Shown in pieces: positions 8,619-18,500 of a stretch of DNA of 39,271 nucleotides. The stretch lies in NCBI GenBank assembly GCA_028875335.1, contig JAPPEF010000099.1, positions 1-39,271 of the forward strand, written 5' to 3'. The position numbers and the translations under genes were made by a program. How positions within the stretch are numbered: position 1 is the stretch's first letter; each line of letters starts with the position of its first letter. Source of the DNA: Gemmatimonadota bacterium. GTDB taxonomy: Bacteria; Latescibacterota; UBA2968; UBA8231. The notes under the pieces are model-generated. The model was not told where the DNA came from. It saw only the letters and a program-made list of their open reading frames with translations, and ran no database searches.

Positions 8619-9425
8619 CTATATTCGGGTCCTACCAGTTCCAACCCAGTGCCTGAACAAGGGTTTGACCTCGTCGGGCAAGTTTACAAATACTCGCTCC
8701 GGTACTAGGGGCACTGTATTCTCTCCGAGGCCGCCCGCAGTGAGCCGCTTGCGCTCGTCAGAACCCGGCCGCAGGGAGTCCAAGTTTAGCCACCACGGAG
8801 CAAAGCGAATGGGCAGCGCCACCCGCGACTGAGTGGATCGGTTGGGGCTAATCGCATGCCACAGGCGGCTATCCATCACCAGCACGGACCCCGGCTCGCC
8901 GGAGACGGTTATTTCGTCGGGATGCGGGTCGAGCGGCGGTACGCCATTGTCGCCGCTGGGATTGTTGCGCTGGCGGTGCGTCCCGGGGACGATCCGCGTC
9001 CCGGTTTCAGCCGTAAAGTCCGTCAGCATCCAGATCGTCGTCATGTGCATGAGCGCGTCGGGATACGGTGCCGGCACGTGCCCGGCGTTTTGCTGATTGA
9101 ATGGCCAGTCGGCGTGCAACGCGCCGCGCGCATTGCCTGGATGCGTCACCATGCAGGTGGTGTACGAGACGCGCAAGTGCTCACCCAAAAGCGCTTTGCA
9201 CAGGCCCAACAATCGCGGCTCCGCCAGATAGGGAACAAAGGATTGGTCGAAGTTGACCAGTCCCGACACCTTGTCGAGCTGACTGCGGGGGTCGGGCAGC
9301 TTGTGGGCGGCGACCGTGGCAAGGATGCTGTCTCGCACCTGCGCCACCGCCTCGGGTGGGATCACAGCGTCGATTACGCACCAGCCGTCTTCGGCAATGC
9401 GGCGCTGCATTTCGCTTTGGATCAT
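8619..9425 (-). CDS. Phytanoyl-CoA dioxygenase (PhyH) family protein
   Basis: A 268-residue Fe(II)/2-oxoglutarate-dependent oxygenase on a double-stranded beta-helix. The iron triad is visible as His104 and Asp106 in LHADWPF and His190 in WHAISPN. The downstream Arg of SRVALPIRF is suited to binding 2-oxoglutarate. PhyH members hydroxylate a wide range of small molecules, so the substrate is open. The start codon overlaps the stop of the upstream propeller gene as ATGA, which suggests translational coupling. Confidence 0.85.
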   Translation of the reverse strand: MIQSEMQRRIAEDGWCVIDAVIPPEAVAQVRDSILATVAAHKLPDPRSQLDKVSGLVNFDQSFVPYLAEPRLLGLCKALLGEHLRVSYTTCMVTHPGNARGALHADWPFNQQNAGHVPAPYPDALMHMTTIWMLTDFTAETGTRIVPGTHRQRNNPSGDNGVPPLDPHPDEITVSGEPGSVLVMDSRLWHAISPNRSTQSRVALPIRFAPWWLNLDSLRPGSDERKRLTAGGLGENTVPLVPERVFVNLPDEVKPLFRHWVGTGRTRI

Positions 9426-10981
9426 TCTTCTACCTCAAACGCAAAGAGCTTGGCACAACGCAGGCGAAAGCGCAACATGAAGGACCGCCTCTCCTCCAAT
9501 TGTATGCGGTCCCCACCGCGCCACGCCACCCGGTGATGCGGGGAATCGCCCAAGATGGGCATAGCGTCGTCAAAGGTGTGACCGGGCAGGGCTTGACCTT
9601 TGTGATCGGCAGCTTCCACCAGAATGTGACCGGCGGCCTTGACCGCGGCGTTCAGTCTCACGCGTCGACCTCTTGCGACCATCGGCAGGGTGGTAAAGCT
9701 ACCATCCTGCTCGGCCTCCAACGCGGCCAAGCGCTCGGCCGGCCACATGGCATAGCCGCGGTCGTGCCGGAAGGTGTGTGGGTTGCGCGGATATTTGTGT
9801 GGGAAGCGATAGCCCCCATAGGGCAACGCCACGAGATCGGTGCCGAGCGGGATCAGGTCCGTACCGCCAAAGACACACCCCTCGTCCCAAGCACCTGCAT
9901 CCCCAGACGGCACGGACGGCGGCCCCGGCACTTCCGACCAGACGATTCCGTCGGAACTAGAAAAAAGCCGCAATTCCGAAGTGTCGTCCATGTGGTGATA
10001 GAGCGCGGGGAACATCAGATGCTGATCGACCGTGCCGGGATAGAGAGTTTTGGAATTGGTGTACCAATCGTCGGCCGGATGGTGGTGGAGACCGGGCCAC
10101 ACCAATAGATCGGGTAGCGGCCAGCGACGGAAGTCCTCGGTTTCGGCCCGCCCGATACAGCGGCGGCCGTACGCGCTGCAGCGGGCGTACCAAACGTAGC
10201 GCCGCAGCCGCTCGTCGTAGTAAACCACGTTGGTCGTGTCGGAGTAGTGGATGACTAGAGGCCCCGGCAGCACTGTCCAGCGCACTCCGTCCGGCGACGT
10301 GGCCCCCCACATGCCGGACAGATAGCGAAAATCACCGCCTAAGGGATGGATGTCGTCGGGACGCTCGCGGGCGAAATGTTCAACGATTTGTCGCCGAGCC
10401 TCGCCCTCTGTGGGGACGCCGCAGCGGAAGAACATTTTGTAACCTTCCTCAGCGGGCGCAGAGGGATCGAAAAAGATCTCCGTGCGCTCGTGGCCAGCGG
10501 CCTCGGGTGCGGCGCTCCAATCGAACTGGCATTCGCGTTCGCCACCGTACTCGTACCCGTCGCTGGATTCGGCGTACCACAGGGGACGGATGGCCTCGCC
10601 GGTGCCGCGGTCGAACCAAGTCTGGTACAACCCGTCGCGGTAAATAATTCTGCGTCCGGGGGGCGCACCCGCCGGCAACGGTCCTTCCCGCTGCGCCGTC
10701 GTCGCGACGATGCGGATACCGCTGGGCACGTCACTGGGCACGAAGCGTGCGCGGACGGGTCGATCCCGCCGATTCACATCGTCCCATAGACGCAGCGGGA
10801 TGGGAGTGCCGTCCGGTTCGGCCCAATAGGGCCCCATCGCGCCGATTTCGCCGGGCAGCACACAGCGCCAGTCGGTGAATAACTGCGGTCCAGGCCCCAG
10901 CGCTAGGTGGTCTCCCTCTAGCCAAGGATGGCCGCTGCGCCGGGCCGCGACTTGTGCTTTTACGCCGAGTTCGATGTCCAT
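9422..10981 (-). CDS. Glycosidase-like five-bladed beta-propeller protein
   Basis: A 519-residue protein without a signal peptide. The middle has repeated blade-like motifs: LWYAESSDGYEY, GATSPDGVRWTVLPG, YVWYARCSAYGRR, LRLFSSSDGIVWSEVPG. It ends in a beta-sandwich-like tail (GRRVRLNAAVKAAGHILVEAADH). This is the build of GH32/GH43/GH130-like proteins that are usually annotated hypothetical, and I cannot place the catalytic acids with confidence. It is sandwiched between two PhyH dioxygenase genes, overlapping the downstream one by ATGA. It probably acts on a sugar-containing substrate in the same pathway. Confidence 0.7.
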   Translation of the reverse strand: MDIELGVKAQVAARRSGHPWLEGDHLALGPGPQLFTDWRCVLPGEIGAMGPYWAEPDGTPIPLRLWDDVNRRDRPVRARFVPSDVPSGIRIVATTAQREGPLPAGAPPGRRIIYRDGLYQTWFDRGTGEAIRPLWYAESSDGYEYGGERECQFDWSAAPEAAGHERTEIFFDPSAPAEEGYKMFFRCGVPTEGEARRQIVEHFARERPDDIHPLGGDFRYLSGMWGATSPDGVRWTVLPGPLVIHYSDTTNVVYYDERLRRYVWYARCSAYGRRCIGRAETEDFRRWPLPDLLVWPGLHHHPADDWYTNSKTLYPGTVDQHLMFPALYHHMDDTSELRLFSSSDGIVWSEVPGPPSVPSGDAGAWDEGCVFGGTDLIPLGTDLVALPYGGYRFPHKYPRNPHTFRHDRGYAMWPAERLAALEAEQDGSFTTLPMVARGRRVRLNAAVKAAGHILVEAADHKGQALPGHTFDDAMPILGDSPHHRVAWRGGDRIQLEERRSFMLRFRLRCAKLFAFEVEE

Positions 10982-11023
10982 GTGGTTGACTCCAGTTGAG
11001 CCGCGTGCGCGTCAATTCAACGG

Positions 11024-11905
11024 TTAGCTGACCGGCACCTCCCACTTTTCCCGTTCCCACTGCTTTTGCCCAATCCGCTCGACGTATTCCTGCCCCTTGT
11101 GTTCGGTCAGCCAGCCTTTGAGCGGCACGTCCTCCTCTGTCGGCTGCCACCACCCTTTGACATCCACCCCATCGCCGAGCAATTGTCGGCGTATGGGACT
11201 GCTCTTGGCGAGGATTTCGTCGGGCATCAGATTGTAGTCGAGGCCGCGCAGCCAGCGATAGCTATACCCCAAAAACAGCACTTTCCGGGTCGTCTCTGAG
11301 GTATTAATCCCGCGCGTGTGCCACATCCGTCGGTCGAACAGCACGGCCGTTCCCGCCTTCACCTGAACCTGCATGGCATCGGCAAAATCGGGCGGATGGT
11401 CCTCCTTGTGACTTTCGGGGACAATTCGGATTCCCCCTCTCTCCGGCTCGCTGATGTCGGTCAGCCAGAATCCGACCTTGAGCGACAACCTCGGTTGGGG
11501 ACGCTCCATTTCAGGGACTGGCCGGCCGCCGTCTTGGTGCCATCCTCCCGGCTTCAGATCGACGCTACTCTTGGATTCGGGTGGGTAGTAGATCAAATGC
11601 GAGATGTAGTGCTGGACGTTCCAGCCGAGAATGTCCCAAATCAGCGGGAACGTCTTGGGCCAATCGAGCAGTTCGAGAAAAACATCATCCTCAACAATGG
11701 TCCTGAACTTCGACAGCAAGGCATTGGGTGCCAAGCCACGCGCCGCCCTTTCCTCGGCATCAACGCGATCGCCGGCCTCCAGCAGTCGGCCCAGCATGTC
11801 GTCGTCGAGCGCATCCTCGACAATCAAGTATCCCTGTTGCTCAAAATGGTCGCGCTGTGCCTCGGTCATGCAGTACTGCAAGCAGCTTGGGTCCATGGGG
11901 ATCAC
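11024..11905 (-). CDS. Phytanoyl-CoA dioxygenase (PhyH) family protein
   Basis: A 293-residue second PhyH-type oxygenase, only loosely similar to the one at 8619-9425. Iron ligands are His123 and Asp125 in GGWHQDGG and the distal His in RMWHTRG, followed by the Arg of SETTRKVLF. The start is the first ATG; ATGGACCC three codons in is also possible. It is the first gene of the three-gene unit, with a 42-nt gap to the propeller gene. Non-haem iron dioxygenases of this type are heavily expanded in sponge- and sediment-associated lineages. Its substrate is unknown. Confidence 0.85.
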   Translation of the reverse strand: MIPMDPSCLQYCMTEAQRDHFEQQGYLIVEDALDDDMLGRLLEAGDRVDAEERAARGLAPNALLSKFRTIVEDDVFLELLDWPKTFPLIWDILGWNVQHYISHLIYYPPESKSSVDLKPGGWHQDGGRPVPEMERPQPRLSLKVGFWLTDISEPERGGIRIVPESHKEDHPPDFADAMQVQVKAGTAVLFDRRMWHTRGINTSETTRKVLFLGYSYRWLRGLDYNLMPDEILAKSSPIRRQLLGDGVDVKGWWQPTEEDVPLKGWLTEHKGQEYVERIGQKQWEREKWEVPVS

Positions 11906-11958
11906 CTCTATGAATTAGTACAGCCGATTTCGCCTGACATTTTGCGAATGTAAGAATC

Positions 11959-13179
11959 TCATGCCGCCATACCGAATTGCCGCCGCACCTCGCCGGTCCC
12001 TACGAATTGCGACAGTAGCCGATGGTTCTGCCGTTCGTATCGGACCTTCCCCGCAACGATCGCCGGATGCACCTGCAACGCGTTCGCCAGATTCATCACC
12101 GTCATGGAGGTCGGACGATCGCGAACCGCGCTCGCTTCCCACGCAGCCCACGGAATGAGTGCCTCCTCTGCCCATTCATCGGCCTGCGCCTCCCTCGGGT
12201 TTTCCCTCTCCCCTTCCACGGTGCGCAACGTCAGATCATCGAAGAAAGCAACACCTTGGTTGTGGTCCATATGGCGACCCACATGAGCCAGCTCGTGCAA
12301 TAGGCAAAACCAGAAATGGTCGATCCGGTCATAGCGCAGGGTCAATCCGATCACAGGCCGACCATCGCCGAGCCGGAGCGCTGCCCCATCGAGATATGTT
12401 CTCGGCAGATGCCGCTCGGTCACCAGCGCGATGCCATTCTCTGCCAAGAAGTCCTTGGCGAGCCTTGGTCCGTCCTCCGACCCACTAAGCCTCGCGACCT
12501 CCTTGAGAAAGTCCAAGGTCACAGTACCGCGTACGTAGTTCACCTTTGGCTGGTTTTCGTTCGCCCTCGCCAGAATTTGCCAGCACCAAGCCTTGAGCGC
12601 ATAAGGGTCCATTTTGGCGTTTACCCGCAGGTGATCGTTCTTGCGGTACAACGCGGCACCGACCGCATCCCGTCCACCCGCCCGTTCAATCAGAGCACCG
12701 ATGAGTTCCTCTGCCCGCTCCGCTAAGTCGGGGCCGTCGGGAAACCACTTTAACTTGGCCATCGCCTTGAGGGGAAACCGGGTCCACTCAAGGTCGGCCA
12801 ATGTCTCGTCAAGCGCTGTGCCCGGCTGCCGGAGAAGCACATCTGCCGGGATCCCGAGATGCTCATGGAGCGCACGCGCCATCGGCATCGTGATGGCCCG
12901 CTTGCCAGAAAGAACCTCCGACACCTTCGCACGACTCCCGATAAAAGGGATCAGGTCGCGCGGGCTCAGGCCTCCTTGATCCATGCGGAATTCAATGGCC
13001 GCGAGGGGGCTTGGATACCCCATTGGCTCGTGTTTGCTCTCATACAACTCGACGAGATCAACCAAGACATCAAGCTCGTCGCCCTCCGGGCTACCGGGAG
13101 CCGCATCCATGAGTTCGTCAACCCGGGCTAGAGCGGTCTCGTAGTCCTTCTCTGTCCGAATCGGCTTAACATTCGCCAT
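11959..13179 (-). CDS. HigA-like HTH regulator fused to ImmA/IrrE metallopeptidase
   Basis: A 406-residue two-domain protein. The N-terminal part (about 1-120) resembles HigA-type antitoxins, with an XRE helix-turn-helix in MDQGGLSPRDLIPFIGSRAKVSEVLSGKR. The C-terminal part carries the ImmA/IrrE zinc motif HELAH (His295, Glu296, His299) and a downstream Glu-rich EAQADEWAEEALIP segment for the third ligand. Such fusions cleave or sense repressor or antitoxin partners under stress. The ATG has a strong GGAGG eight bases upstream. No HigB toxin gene adjoins it. The upstream neighbour is a broken MNT nucleotidyltransferase, so it may be a leftover or solitary regulator. Confidence 0.85.
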   Translation of the reverse strand: MANVKPIRTEKDYETALARVDELMDAAPGSPEGDELDVLVDLVELYESKHEPMGYPSPLAAIEFRMDQGGLSPRDLIPFIGSRAKVSEVLSGKRAITMPMARALHEHLGIPADVLLRQPGTALDETLADLEWTRFPLKAMAKLKWFPDGPDLAERAEELIGALIERAGGRDAVGAALYRKNDHLRVNAKMDPYALKAWCWQILARANENQPKVNYVRGTVTLDFLKEVARLSGSEDGPRLAKDFLAENGIALVTERHLPRTYLDGAALRLGDGRPVIGLTLRYDRIDHFWFCLLHELAHVGRHMDHNQGVAFFDDLTLRTVEGERENPREAQADEWAEEALIPWAAWEASAVRDRPTSMTVMNLANALQVHPAIVAGKVRYERQNHRLLSQFVGTGEVRRQFGMAA

Positions 13180-13278
13180 CTCTAAACCTCCTTGCGGAAC
13201 TCTATTGTCGCGAGGGCCTAATTTAGTAAGGGAATAGTACGGCCGATTTTGTGCTTCTTCCTCTCTTGGCTGAGGGCC

Positions 13279-13503
13279 TCATCCAACACGCACGAGTTGG
13301 CCTTCTTGCTCAAGTAATTCAGCGACTCGGATTTCAGTATATAGATCAACCAAGTCCACGGGATAGGTGAGTTCATCCATCAATCGACCTAGCAGGCTTT
13401 AGAAGTGCTCGGGCGGACAGCCACGGACACCTATATCCAGATCGGAGTGCGGCCGATGTCGTCCGGTTGCGACCGAGCGAAAAATAAAAACGTCTCGGCA
13501 TCC
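13279..13503 (-). pseudogene. MNT-family nucleotidyltransferase remnant
   Basis: Conceptual translation on the minus strand gives an MNT core, FIFRSVATGRHRPHSDLDIG, which compares with the family pattern FGSRATG...SDLDL. After an in-frame TAA (13399-13401) the same frame continues through DELTYPVDLVDLYTEIRVAE to a natural TGA, matching the family's C-terminal PVDLVDLD stretch. The TAA sits where a Tyr codon would be expected. The first 20 or so residues and any start codon are missing: the frame runs straight back into the stop codon of the upstream SDR gene. The catalytic Gly-Ser is also changed to Arg-Ser. MNT proteins are usually antitoxins of HepT/HEPN toxins; no HEPN partner is seen. Disrupted homology in one frame makes this a convincing wreck. 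Confidence 0.7.
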
Positions 13504-14202
13504 CTACCTCCCCCACTCCCCCTCCGGCACTTCCGAATAATCCTGCGGCTCGTACCCAATCGCCCTTTTGCCGTGTTCGACGTCGTAGAGCGGCCAGTTG
13601 CTGCCCGACACCCCAAAGACGATTTCAAACTTCACGCCCGGATGAATCAGCGCCTGCTCAAAAATCCGCACGCAATCGCCGTGGCTGAGATGGTGCGGGT
13701 GTTCGGGTTGGTCGCGCTTGAGGTTGAAATTGCCGATGCGCACGCAGACAAATTCCATGTCGTGCTGATGGGCAAAAGAGTGGGCCAGACCCTCGCCGAA
13801 GATCTTGCTAACCGTGTAGATACCCACCGGAGTGGTAGTCATATCGACGGTGCGGTGGATGCTGCGCGGATAGAGACTCAAGACCCCGGCGCGGCTGGCA
13901 TAGGCGACGCGTTTGACGCCGTTTTGGCGCGCGGCCTCAAAGACATTGTACGTGCCGATGAAGTTGCACTGCAGCATGGGCTCCCACTCGCTACCACCGG
14001 GCAGACCCCCAATGTGGGCGACGGCGTCCACCCCGCGCGTGGCCTCTAGCACAGAGTCAAAGTCGGTGAGATCCGAGACGACCGTATCCGTGAGGTCGGG
14101 CATGGGCACGCGGTCGTGGCCGCGCACCTCGTGGCGATCCTTGAGACCGCGGGCTACGTTAGATCCGACGCTACCGGCCGCGCCGGTTACGAGTATGCGC
14201 AT
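13504..14202 (-). CDS. NAD-dependent epimerase/dehydratase, short SDR
   Basis: A 232-residue Rossmann enzyme beginning directly with the nucleotide motif VTGAAGSVG. The catalytic Tyr and Lys are in YTVSK, and a Ser precedes them in YASRAG. The length and the NFN...HHLSHGDCVRIFEQAL tail resemble the uronate dehydrogenase-like group, which oxidises aldohexuronates to lactones. This is family resemblance only. It follows the metallophosphoesterase gene on the same strand after 77 nt that contain hairpins, so it may be transcribed separately. Confidence 0.8.
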   Translation of the reverse strand: MRILVTGAAGSVGSNVARGLKDRHEVRGHDRVPMPDLTDTVVSDLTDFDSVLEATRGVDAVAHIGGLPGGSEWEPMLQCNFIGTYNVFEAARQNGVKRVAYASRAGVLSLYPRSIHRTVDMTTTPVGIYTVSKIFGEGLAHSFAHQHDMEFVCVRIGNFNLKRDQPEHPHHLSHGDCVRIFEQALIHPGVKFEIVFGVSGSNWPLYDVEHGKRAIGYEPQDYSEVPEGEWGR

Positions 14203-14257
14203 GGTAGTTTCCTTTCGCTAAGAGGCATTTTTAACATTCCTCGTGCTGTTTGGAACG

Positions 14258-14281
14258 AGGGCAACCACAAGGATTGCCCCT
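14258..14281. repeat. Small AGGGCAA/TTGCCCCT palindrome
   Basis: The arms AGGGCAA and TTGCCCCT surround CCACAAGGA, whose CC and GG can extend the stem with a bulge. It overlaps the stop codon of the metallophosphoesterase. A second inverted repeat, CCTCGT/ACGAGG, at 14239-14260 competes with it. This could be a terminator or a member of a dispersed AGGGGC palindrome family. Confidence 0.4.
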
Positions 14282-15530
14282 ACGCTCGGTGCAGGGTGAT
14301 AATTGGGGCCTCGGGCGGGCAGCCGAAGCGAAAGGGCAGCCAGTGCCCAACGCCGGCCGTAGTGTAGAGCTGAGTGGTTCCCTTTTCGTAGTGCCCCCAG
14401 ATATAGCGCTCGGGAAAAAACGGCTCAAAAAAGCTGCGCCCGGCCATGCCTAGTTGGAAACCATGAGTATGGCCGGCCAGAACCAAGTCGGTGCCGCCGA
14501 GGGGCGCGGCGTAGTCGAGGGCTTGCGAGCGGTGACTCAGCAACGCGGTAAAGGCATCGCTCGGCGACGCGCTTACGGCCCTTTCCACTGAGTTGCGGAG
14601 TTGCGCGTAGGACGCCGGGCTGCGCAGAAAACGCGGATCGTCAACTCCGCCGAGGTAGAGCGTCGCCGCGCCCACCGGCACCGCCAGTCCTTCATTCACC
14701 AACAAGGGAATCGCAGTTCGGTCGAAGTGCCGGCGGATGCGGCGGATGCCGCGCATGTATTCGTGGTTTCCCAAGCTGGCATAGGTCCCAAGCCGAGTCG
14801 GCACGCTTTCGATCAGGCGCAGGGTCGCCAAGTACTCTGGGTTGTGGTCGCATATATCGCCGGTGATCGCGATCAGATCCGGTGCGGCTTGAGCCGCACG
14901 CGCGAGCAGGGCTTCGAGGTCGGCGAGCTGGACGTACGGCCCGATGTGGATGTCGCTGAGATGGAGAATCTTCAAGCCCTCTAACTCGGCAGGCATGTCG
15001 GAATAGCGGAGCGGCACTGTGGGCATCCGCGTGCGAGTATAGGAGGTATAGATGCCGTGGCTGACGCCCGCCGCCCCAAGGGCAGGCACCACAGCGAGGC
15101 CGCGGCTGAGAAAGCGCCGCCGCTCAAACGAGCTAGGCCCCTCTGTCCCCCCCTGCCGCCAGCGGTCGTAGAGCGAAACGCCCAAGACGACCGGCGTCAG
15201 CAACAGTGCGGCAATAAAGAAGGCCCCGAGGTAAAGCATGAGAGCCGAGAACAGGCTCGTGCCGACGGTCCACAGCCAAGGCACATCGCGGTAGCGGCTC
15301 AGGACGCAGAACACCGCGCCTAATAGCGTCAGGGGAAACTGCCAGTAGAACAGACGGCGGAACCAAGCGACGCGCCACCAGTGCCGATGCACCCCAGCGA
15401 CCAAGGCCAGCGTCGCAAAATAGAGGATGGCGTACGTCGCCGTGGCGAAGATGAGGAAGCGCGGAATCCCCGCCACTAGGCGCTCGAACGATGCCCACAG
15501 CAGGGCGACGTGGGAAACTAGCTCCATCAC
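14280..15530 (-). CDS. Membrane-anchored metallophosphoesterase
   Basis: A 416-residue protein. Several transmembrane helices occupy about 1-130, then a twin-arginine-like ERRRFLSRG stretch and a further hydrophobic run. The calcineurin-like phosphoesterase domain (about 185-416) shows all metal motifs: LSDIHIGP, ITGDICDHN, LGNHEYMRG, LLSHRSQ and AGHTHGFQ. It resembles YkuE-type enzymes, whose catalytic part faces outside the cytoplasmic membrane. The substrate is not evident; lipid-linked phosphates such as UDP-diacylglucosamine are possible. It begins 6 nt after the CPBP protease gene stops, so both are probably on one transcript. Confidence 0.88.
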   Translation of the reverse strand: MMELVSHVALLWASFERLVAGIPRFLIFATATYAILYFATLALVAGVHRHWWRVAWFRRLFYWQFPLTLLGAVFCVLSRYRDVPWLWTVGTSLFSALMLYLGAFFIAALLLTPVVLGVSLYDRWRQGGTEGPSSFERRRFLSRGLAVVPALGAAGVSHGIYTSYTRTRMPTVPLRYSDMPAELEGLKILHLSDIHIGPYVQLADLEALLARAAQAAPDLIAITGDICDHNPEYLATLRLIESVPTRLGTYASLGNHEYMRGIRRIRRHFDRTAIPLLVNEGLAVPVGAATLYLGGVDDPRFLRSPASYAQLRNSVERAVSASPSDAFTALLSHRSQALDYAAPLGGTDLVLAGHTHGFQLGMAGRSFFEPFFPERYIWGHYEKGTTQLYTTAGVGHWLPFRFGCPPEAPIITLHRA

Positions 15531-15536
15531 CCGCGC

Positions 15537-18500
15537 CTAGGACGCCTCGCGCTCAGCGCCCAAACGCCACCATAAGCAGACTACCACCAGAAGGGTCAGT
15601 AGCAACAGAACGCCAGCTTGCAACTGATACGCTGGCGCGGACAGCGCGCCGAGGCTCCTGACGTCCGAGAGTACCGAGACAAACCCCAATAGCACATATG
15701 CAAGGAGATTGTTCCGCAAAACCAAGACGATTGCAGCAACGACGAAGCCGATGCTGGTGACAAACGTCAGCAACTCAAAGAGGAACTCGTCGAAGTGAAC
15801 GGCGTTGCCGCCGGACATAATCAATCCCACCCCCAAGCCCGCCACGACTGCGTAAAGCCTCTTTTTTATTACGACGCGGCTATAGTAGAGCACCAAGCCC
15901 GCGACAATCGGGACGAAGATGGCTCCTATTACGCCATAGGACAGGGAACTCCAAAAGGGCAAATACTGGTCCAATCCAGAAGGCAGCCCAAAGCCGAGAC
16001 TCGGATCTGAGGCAATGAATCGGCTCTCTACGTAGCCGCGCAAGTGCTGCCACGCCTCGCTGGCCACGAGAACCAGCGCGACCCCGACGATAGCGTCGCG
16101 GAATTCGGGTACGCGCCGCGCAGCCCGCAAGCGCGCTGGCCAGTCTGGATAGAGGCTGGAGGCCAAGCCCAGAGCCGCGAGAATCGCCAAGCCGATACCC
16201 AAGCCGCCCAAGACAATGCCGAGTATCTGGGTAATGGTAAAGATCGACAATGTGAGGTGAGTATTGTAGAGGCGTTCGACAACCGACAGGCCATTGATAA
16301 GGTGGAGTGAGAAGAAGGCCGCTCCAATCGCGGCTATTTTGATCAGCGGAGACCAAACTATGCCCTCGTTCCGCACGCGACGCACGAGCAGCCACAGGCC
16401 GTGGATCACCACTGCGGCAATCAAGACGATGAGCAGTCCGGAAAGCGCGGTCTTGAGCGTGGTGCTCTCTTGGCGCGTACGCTGCCAATCCTCGGGCACT
16501 TTGAGGAAGCGATAGATAGAAACCGGCTCGTCGCCGGCAATGTTGACCCGCACTCGATAGCGCAGCTCATCGACGTTGCGCGCGTCGCCCTCGACAGCTT
16601 CGAAGACGAATCGGTGATCGCGGCGGTTGGGCAGCTTTTCCGACGAGGATTCCTTGAGCTCCAATTGCTCGACGTCAAAGCCGTGGGCACGTAAGTGATC
16701 GATAGCTATTGCCTGAGCTTGTGCCTCTTCGAGATCCGCACCCTCGGCCTCTTCGGCTAGCAGATGGTTTATACTGTAAAGGGAACCGTCTTCCGGATGG
16801 ATGGCAACTCTGTACTCCTCCTTTTCTCCATAGCGGAAAAAGCGCGTCACCCACAAGCTGGCCAATAGATCTTCTTGGTATAGGCGGTTGACTACGGCCA
16901 CTGAGTCGCGCTCTAGGATGTACCGGATCGCCATCGCGTCCGGTTGGTTTTGATAATAGGTGACCACCTCGTATGCCGGGGCATCCGCACCGGTTGCCTC
17001 TAAATATTCAACGGCCTTGGCCTCGGCCTCGCCCCGAGTCAGGCGGACATCGACAAAGTCGAGCGGCTTCTCGTAGTCGAGGGCGAAAAAGCCCAGCGAA
17101 ACCACGACCACTGCGGCGGCCCAGCCTAGGCGTCGTTTAGACAGCGGGGTATAAGCAAACGTGGGGGCCGGGGCGACAGGCTGTTGCGCTGTAGGCTCGT
17201 CCGCGGCGGCTTCCGAGGCAGGGGGCGCAGCGCTTTTGTTGAGCAAAGGCGTTGGGTCGGCGAAGCGGCGCTGCCGCAGGTAGAGGACAAGGGCTACCGC
17301 CAAGGGCAAGAGCATCAGACCCGCCGACAAGGCCGCTGAAACGACGAAGTAACTGTTAGACGAGCGGAAGAGGATTAAGGACGTGTACAGAGCATCGATC
17401 GTATAGTGCCATACGAGAGGGGCAAGGATCCCAAAGCGAAGAAAAATATAGCCGACGACAATACCGGCGATGCCCACCTCAATGCCGCGAATGTAAAAGG
17501 GCTGCTGCGGGTAGTTAGCATGAGCAAATCCCCATATAAGACCCGCGATGACGACCGCAACCCAGCGGAACTTGAGGTATTTGTGCAGGAAGGGAATCGA
17601 AAACGCCCGGGATATAAACTCCTCGGAGACCGCGGGCATAAAGCCGATCAACAGCACCATGATCCACGGGATATACGTGTTGACCATCTCGCTGTAGGGA
17701 ATGTACGCCGGGCCCCAAGCGCCGACCAACTGTTCGGCCGTGATGTAAAAGAGCACCTGGTAGGCCAAGAAGGCAGGGGTCATGGCCAAGCCGAGAATGG
17801 TGCCGAGGAGAAAGCGCTTGGTGCGCAGACCCGCTGGCGTAAACTGGCCCCCGATCTGGATTTGGTTCGCGTAGTAGCGTCGGTACAAAGGCTCGGCCGC
17901 CGCTGTGAGAAAGAAGATGAGGATGCCTTGAGCGGCGGCGGCGAACAGACTGTTGAGCAACTGTCCCGTCAGAAAAGACCCGTATGTATCGGTCGTATCG
18001 TAGTCAAACGCGGTCAGCGGTAGGTTGTTGAGTTCGGCTAGCAGCGTCAGAACCGCGGCGATGGCCCCGAAGATCGCGGCGGTCTTCCAGCGGATGTCTC
18101 GGGCGCGGACGCCGACAAAGAACGAGACCAGCATCGCCAGTATGGTCAGAAGGAGTAAGGTCGCGGCCACCAAACCCGTGGTCTCGTTGTGCGACCGCAA
18201 CTCGGCGAAGTCGCGCTCCCAAGCCTCGGGGATTTTGAGATACTCGCCAAAGCCGCCGATCTGGTCGCCTTGCAGGCGCACGTAGAAGCGGTAGTAGGCC
18301 TCGCCGACGGCGAAGTCGCGCAGTTTCCAGCTAAAGGTGTGGTCGATGCGGTTAGGTCGTTCCTGAGTCTGGACTTCTACGAATTCGAGCGCGGCGAGGT
18401 CGCGGCCAAGCTCAGCGGTGAGAAAGGACTCGGCCAAGCGGCGGGCTTCGGTTTCTTCTAAGCTCGCGCCGGGCGCTTCTTCCTCGATGAGGTGACTAAA

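Noticed and set aside
13405..14049. 214-codon plus-strand frame opposite the SDR
   Set aside because: It is antisense to a convincing SDR and to the MNT remnant, with no recognisable motif.
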